This document shows, piece by piece, positions 59,301-64,000 of a stretch of DNA of 64,000 nucleotides (position 1 is the stretch's first letter; each line of letters opens with the position of its first letter). The translations under genes and the position numbers were made by a program. Source of the DNA: Valencia hispanica (taxonomy: Eukaryota; Chordata; Actinopteri; Cyprinodontiformes; Valenciidae); NCBI GenBank assembly GCA_963556495.2, contig OY747710.1:19968500-20032499 (forward strand). The letters are read 5' to 3'. Under the pieces are notes generated by a model, which worked only from the letters and a program-made list of their open reading frames with translations, had not been told where the DNA came from and ran no database searches.

Positions 59301-61441
59301 GATTAAAGAAATTATTGGTGGTTTGAAGCTTTCAATCAAGAATTTAGGACATGTTTTGCAGGTTGGGGAATAAAATTTAGGTTCTCAGTTTAAGATCTTC
59401 TTTGAGATTTAAATACCTGAAAATAATACCTGAATTACCGACATAATTTCAAAACCATTAAAATAGAAAATTGGGATTCTTCTGCAGGTCGAATCCAAAA
59501 AAGTCATTAGGTAACAGAACCACAAGAAACAGACTACTAATTGATGTAAAAACACTCTGCCTCAGTTGTATTTCTGTAAACCAAAATCAATAGTGTTGTA
59601 TGGCAATTTGCCCAACACTGTCTTTGGGTGATCATGTTGAAGTTAAACTCGTTTTATTAGATTCCGGAGGCAATAATCAGAGTGCAATCATCATTTGAAA
59701 ACATCATTTAAATTATAGCATGTTGACATTTTCAAAGTTGCAGCTGTGCAACCTTGCAAAAGCATTCATATCCCTTGGACTTTTGAATGTTTTGAGATGT
59801 TGCAGCCACTAACATAAATGTATTTTACCTGGAATTTTTGTGATAGACCAACACAAAGTAGGGTCCAATTCTCAAGTCGAAATAAAATTAAACAAAAACT
59901 GTGGCGTGCATTTGTATTCAGCCCTCTATACTCGAACATCCCTAAATGAAATTCAGTCCAAGAAATTGCCTTCAGAGGTAACCTTAAGCTCAGTATAAAT
60001 CAAGCTGTTCTGTGAAGGCCTCAGAGGTTTTTTAAAGAACATTAGTGAAAGAAAACCCAGCAAGAAACAGTTCAAACTTTAAAGCGAAATTAGATTATAA
60101 CACAATATCTTAAGATTTGGACATATCATAGAGCTCTGTTTAATTCAGCCATACATCCCTGGAGGGGCTGTATGGGGATCCAAAGCTCAGGTAGAGGAAA
60201 TCTGTCAACAGTACAACTTGTGCACTCTATAAATCTGCTCTTTAATGAAAACTTCCAGAAAGAAAATCATAAGAAGTCGCATTTGCGGTTCAATTTGCCA
60301 CAAGGCATGTAGGGAAGAAAGCAAACATGTGGAAGAAGGTGTTCTGGTCAGATGAGACCAAAACTAAATTATTTTGCCTACATGCAAAAATTCTATATAT
60401 GGTGGAAAACTATCACTACACAACCATCCCCTAATTTAAACAGGCGGTGACATTTCCCACTTTTAGGCAGGGACAGGGGAGCTGGTAAGAGTTGATGGAG
60501 TTAAATACAGGGTAAGATTGGAAGCTTGATTGTTAGAAGCAGCAAAAGACTTGGGACTGGGATGAGCGTTCACCTTTCAGCAGGGCAACAACCCCAAACA
60601 TAAAGCCAGGGATAGAAGGGAATGGTTGAAGTTAAAATATACTAATGTGGTAGAATGGCCTAGGTGTAATTATGTTCACAGATGCTCTCCATCCAATCTG
60701 TCTGAACTTGAGCTATTTTACACAGAAGAATGTGCAGGAATTTAAGCCTGTAGATGTACAAAGCTGATAGAGACATACACTAAAATGCCTGCATCTGTGA
60801 TGCCTTTGAAACATGGTTCTAGAAAATACTGACTCAGGGGGGCTGAAGACAAATCCCAAACACATTTTTCTTTTCAGATTTTATCTGTAAAAGATGCAGT
60901 TATAAGCCTACTTGAAGCCACAAACATTTGATCTATGTTGCATTATAACAGAACGGACAGAAAGCCTCTGCACCTGTAATACTCGTCCTGTGTGAGGGAG
61001 TGGTGGTGATGGTGGTGGATCCACTGCTGTTCCAGGGCCAGTCTCTGGATCTGCAGCTCTGCGCTCTGGGCCTGCTGCATGGCCTGGAGCTGATGGGCCG
61101 CTGACATGGGACCAGTGAGGGAGGAAGGCTGGGGCAAGTCACGGAAAGGAGCACCTGTCACCAAAACAAGAATTAGAAAGAAAGCGTCAGTCGTCAACAT
61201 CAAGAGAAAAACAGCATCTTCATAAACTTTTTTAGCACTGTGTTGTTTTTAGAGAAGAAAACTGAACGAGTACATGGACGAGGAGCCTTCTCCTCACCGA
61301 ACAGCTGTTGGCGAAGCACCTCGCTGTCAGTGAGGGGGTGAGCCAGGATGGGAGTGCCTAGCGTTGCTCCTGGGTAAGGAAGGCGAGCCAAAGGAGACCC
61401 CGACGCCAACGGGTCCATCAGGGGGTGAACCCCGCCCGCCG
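56330..61441 (-). CDS. atn1: atrophin-1, C-terminal exons only
   Basis: Atrophin-1 is a nuclear transcriptional co-repressor (the DRPLA protein in people). Three minus-strand exons join in phase: 61441-61298 (144 nt), 61154-60974 (181 nt) and 56363-56330 (34 nt, stop TGA). They encode [20 protein letters not shown], then [32 protein letters not shown] with a His-rich stretch (IHHHHHHSL), and the conserved C-terminus [13 protein letters not shown]. The latter parts are the atrophin signature. RERE (atrophin-2) shares this C-terminus, and SHLKKESDK is as close to RERE as to ATN1; linkage to tpi1 and lpcat3 is what favours atn1. All upstream exons, including the large polyQ-bearing one, lie beyond the right edge. 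The last intron is 4.6 kb. The exon 2 donor reads GTGCAG, which is weak. Confidence 0.85.
56364..57900. other. atn1 last intron, left part
   Basis: AT-rich sequence; no exon or clear repeat is seen. A short block near 57736-57775 resembles a hAT miniature-element end. Confidence 0.35.
57960..58260 (+). mobile_element. decayed Tc1-like fragment
   Basis: 'CCCACTGTTAAGTATGGTAG' to 'TGTGATGCTGTGGGCCTGTT' (58018-58065) encodes a degraded [16 protein letters not shown], the Tc1 transposase segment before the second catalytic residue. The remainder is broken. Confidence 0.55.
58261..59757. other. atn1 last intron, middle part
   Basis: No supported feature. Confidence 0.35.
59758..60890 (+). mobile_element. 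decayed Tc1-like element, nearly full length
   Basis: It starts with 'TTGCAAAAGCATTCATATCC', a terminal block of this family. It continues with the helix-turn-helix region, 'TCTGGTCAGATGAGACCAAA' (60344-60363, the SDET motif) and the 'TTTCAGCAGGGCAACAACCC' block (60574-60593). It closes with a segment to about 60890. Frameshifts are many. It lies in the last atn1 intron. Confidence 0.7.
60974..61154 (-). CDS. atn1: atn1 penultimate exon
   Basis: This 181-nt exon enters in phase 1 after GTGACAG and leaves in phase 2 before GTGCAG. It encodes [40 protein letters not shown] and [19 protein letters not shown]. Confidence 0.9.
61298..61441 (-). CDS. atn1: atn1 third-last exon
   Basis: This 144-nt exon is inferred to start after GCATCCAG and ends in phase 1 before GTGAGG. 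It encodes [35 protein letters not shown] and [12 protein letters not shown]. The left border is less certain than the right because the open frame extends upstream. Confidence 0.8.
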
Positions 61442-62700
61442 CTGGATGCCAGTAATGTAATAAGAAATACAGGACATATTCAAAGTGAGTCAAAGCAGGA
61501 TCTTCCAAATGCATCCAGGACACATTATCCATATGATATAAAGTTATTAGATACCACTTAACACAGAAAAAAACACGTCATGCAATATTGTTGAAAAGGA
61601 TTCGTAAAACAAACATCCAATCCTCTAATCACACAACCTGTATATTGGTTTTATTCAACAAAACAAAATATAGCAAACATTCAAACCAATACTAGCAAGA
61701 AGACCCTAAAATTACTTTGGATCAAAGAAACATCTTCACACATGATTCAACTATCTAAAGAGAAACTGATTCAGATAATATCAGAACAACACAAACCACA
61801 TCAAATTAAGAAAGTGTCCAATAATCTTGCTACATAAAGATTAATGCAACTGTGTAAAAAAGTGAAACTATCCCTTTATTTATGTATCTTAAGGCACCAT
61901 CCTTTGGTTGATCATCTACTGTATACTGTAAGTTTTTAGCTCTTTATAACTCTTTGTGAATCACCTTTTTGGGTTTAAAATATTATTTAAAATGTATTCA
62001 CTGTAATTTGTAGGCGTTCTATATACATCGACATCGAACAAATCATGTCCCTGTGACAGGCTGCTGGTACCAAAAAAGATCACATTTTGAAATAGGTTAT
62101 TTTCTAAGTTGTATGTTATTGAACCTTTATATAGCATGACAGGTGAGAGATGATGACTTAACAATCCTGAGATATTTCCTCTGGAAATAGTGAGATTAAA
62201 TTAAGAAACCTCAAAACACCTAAATAAACCTGAAGAAATACTGATTGAGTTAAAAGACTACAAGAAAGCCTAGCTCCCTGGAAGGAAAGGTAAAGAAAAG
62301 AGACAATGACTCAAGTTTTTTTCACATTACTGTAATAACTGAAAAATCCTCACATATAGCTTGATTTAAAAAAAAATGTTCTAGGTTTTCTTTCACATCT
62401 TTTGTAATATTTCATACCTGTGGATGTTTGTGTGCAAAATTATTTAACACCTTTGTCTGCTCAGAAATACTGTAGGCTAACTAGTGCGCAGTTCCAGTGA
62501 GCTATTTCCTCATCCTCGTTAATTTGGCCTTTAAAGACATGTTAGAACAGTTCTTTCTTTAGGGTGAAATGACGATATAGCAAACATCTTCAATGATAAA
62601 AAAACAAAAAAAAAACAAGCTTTGAAGTTTGAATTTATTGTGAGTTTTCCCCAATCAGCACAGGATCAAAATTACATGTTCAAATATAAACATAGACCTA
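61442..62700. other. atn1 intron, right part
   Basis: No further atn1 exon is recognised. AT-rich sequence. Confidence 0.35.
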
Positions 62701-62779
62701 CATTAAAGGTTAAATGTCCCTTTTAGTAGCTGGTAGAAAGTTTCTGGAATAATTAAAGCTGACTGGTTTTCTGACAGAG

Positions 62780-63840
62780 ACTCAGCTTTTAAATATGTGG
62801 TAAATATTTTCAACAGGCTCAAGGGAGGAGGTTTGGGAAGGCTATTGGGAACATTTGGGAGTTTGATCCTGCCGGACACTAGTTTTGATGTGTGTTTGAG
62901 ATCATCGTCAAGTGAAAAAGCTAATAGAGTGTTCTCTTCGTACACGGAAATCCGACCCATCACCCATCTACTGTCCGGAGAAGTCTGACCAGAAGTGGTC
63001 TTCATGGAAGAGTTGCAGCCAAAAAGCCATACCTCCGACATGGAAACAAGGCCAAGCGACTCAAGTATGCACGAAAACATAGGAACTGGGGTGCAGAACA
63101 ATGGCAACAGGAGCTTTGGACTGATTAATCAAAATTTGAAATATATGGCTGTAGCAGAAGGAAATTTGTTAGTTGAGGGCTGGAGAGCGGTACAATAATG
63201 AGTGTCTGCAGGCAACGGTGAACCATGGTGGAGGTTTCTTGAATGTTTGGTGCTGCATTTCTGCAAATGGAGTTGGAGATTTGGTCAGGATTAGTGGTGT
63301 TCTCAATGCTGAGAAATACAGCCGGATACTTATCCATCATGCAGTACCATCAGGGAGGCGTATGAATGGCCCCAAATTTATTCTGCAGCAGGACAACGAC
63401 CCCAAACATACAGCCAAAGTCATTAAGAACCATCTTCAGCGTAAAGAATAACAAGAAGTCCTGGAAGTAATGATATGGCCCCCACAGAGCCCTGATCTCA
63501 ACATCATGGAGTGTGTCTGGGATTACATGAAGAGACAGAAGGATGTGAAGAAGAATACATCCACAGAAGATCTGTGGTTAGTTCTCCAAGATGTTTGGAA
63601 AAACTCACCAACCGAGTTCCTTCAAAAACTGTGAGCAAGTGTACCTAGAAGAATTGATGCTGTTTTGAGGGCAAAAGGTGGATCACACCAAATATTGATT
63701 TGATTTAGTTTTCTCTTTTGTTCTTTCACTGCCTTTTGTGGATTGATGAAAATAAATGATTAACACTTCCATTTTTGAAAGCATTCTTTGTTTACAGCAT
63801 TTTTTCCACATCTATCTAAGACTTTTGCACAGTTACTGTA
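62780..63840 (+). mobile_element. Tc1-like transposon, inactive, with 3' terminal end
   Basis: Transposase blocks in order on plus: GRVAAKKPYLRHGNKAKRLK (about 63003-63062), a WPPQSPDLNIMECVWDYMKR segment (about 63476-63535) and STEDLWLVLQDVW after it. Frameshifts and stops interrupt it (for example the TAA near 63126). The right end, read inverted, is TACAGTAACTGTGCAAAAGT, a Tc1-type terminus. The left terminus was not located. Confidence 0.75.
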
Positions 63841-64000
63841 TCTCAAGTCTTAATGCATGAAGGAAGAGAAATAATCTTATCAACTTTTAATAACAGTTAG
63901 CAACAAAACAAAATGGGAAATCTTAAAGTTTTCTGACTTGCAACAAGAATGCTCCCAACTCAGGAATGACCTTATCCCCAGCTCCGACTTGAAAGTTAAA

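Noticed and set aside
60974..61154. rere (atrophin-2) instead of atn1
   Set aside because: The C-terminus cannot separate the two with certainty, but linkage with tpi1 and lpcat3 favours atn1. It is kept as an open alternative in the entry.

Overview
This window is animal nuclear DNA, almost certainly from a teleost fish. Its genes are split by GT-AG introns and its intergenic and intronic DNA is full of fish-type transposons: Rex3 and Rex1 LINEs, L2-like LINEs, Tc1/mariner relics, and hAT and piggyBac miniature elements. There is no bacterial operon, phage, CRISPR array or other prokaryotic system here. No host gene lies wholly inside a transposon, and I found no convincing undescribed biological system.

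Four protein genes are supported exon by exon. (1) lpcat3/mboat5, a membrane-bound O-acyltransferase, lies on the minus strand from 21039 down to 2483. It has nine exons here, and its 3' exons lie beyond the left edge. (2) tpi1, triosephosphate isomerase, lies on the plus strand at 29144-32624. It is complete, with seven exons, 247 residues and every catalytic residue. (3) A two-exon C2H2 zinc-finger gene of a teleost-type family lies on the plus strand at 39367-40331. (4) The 3' end of atn1 (atrophin-1) lies on the minus strand, with three exons at 61441-61298, 61154-60974 and 56363-56330; the rest lies beyond the right edge. LPCAT3, TPI1 and ATN1 are also neighbours on human 12p13, so this is a conserved block. 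Their products act separately: ER phospholipid remodelling, glycolysis, and nuclear co-repression.

Layout. 1-245: Rex1 tail. 246-21040: lpcat3 with large introns holding a 60-bp minisatellite, Tc1 relics, L2 tails, two hAT miniature elements at one duplicated target, a GC-rich unclassified repeat and a TTAA-flanked element. 21040-29000: lpcat3-tpi1 intergenic region with a perfect 33-bp palindrome, a hAT element with an 8-bp target duplication, a foldback element and a promoter-like block. 29000-33150: tpi1. 33150-39190: Tc1 deletion derivative, piggyBac-like miniature element and an L2-like LINE with a 509-codon reading frame. 39200-40670: zinc-finger gene flanked by CTCF-like motifs. 40670-47300: mostly decayed transposons and a pentanucleotide array. 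47303-53720: two Rex3 copies head to head, one carrying a Rex1 insertion, with target duplications that reveal the order of insertion. 53720-64000: microsatellite, probable atn1 3' UTR, atn1 exons and more Tc1 relics.

All calls come from reading the sequence and from remembered family features; no database search was run. Exon borders rest on GT-AG sites and matching reading phase. Transposon borders are approximate unless a target duplication is stated.
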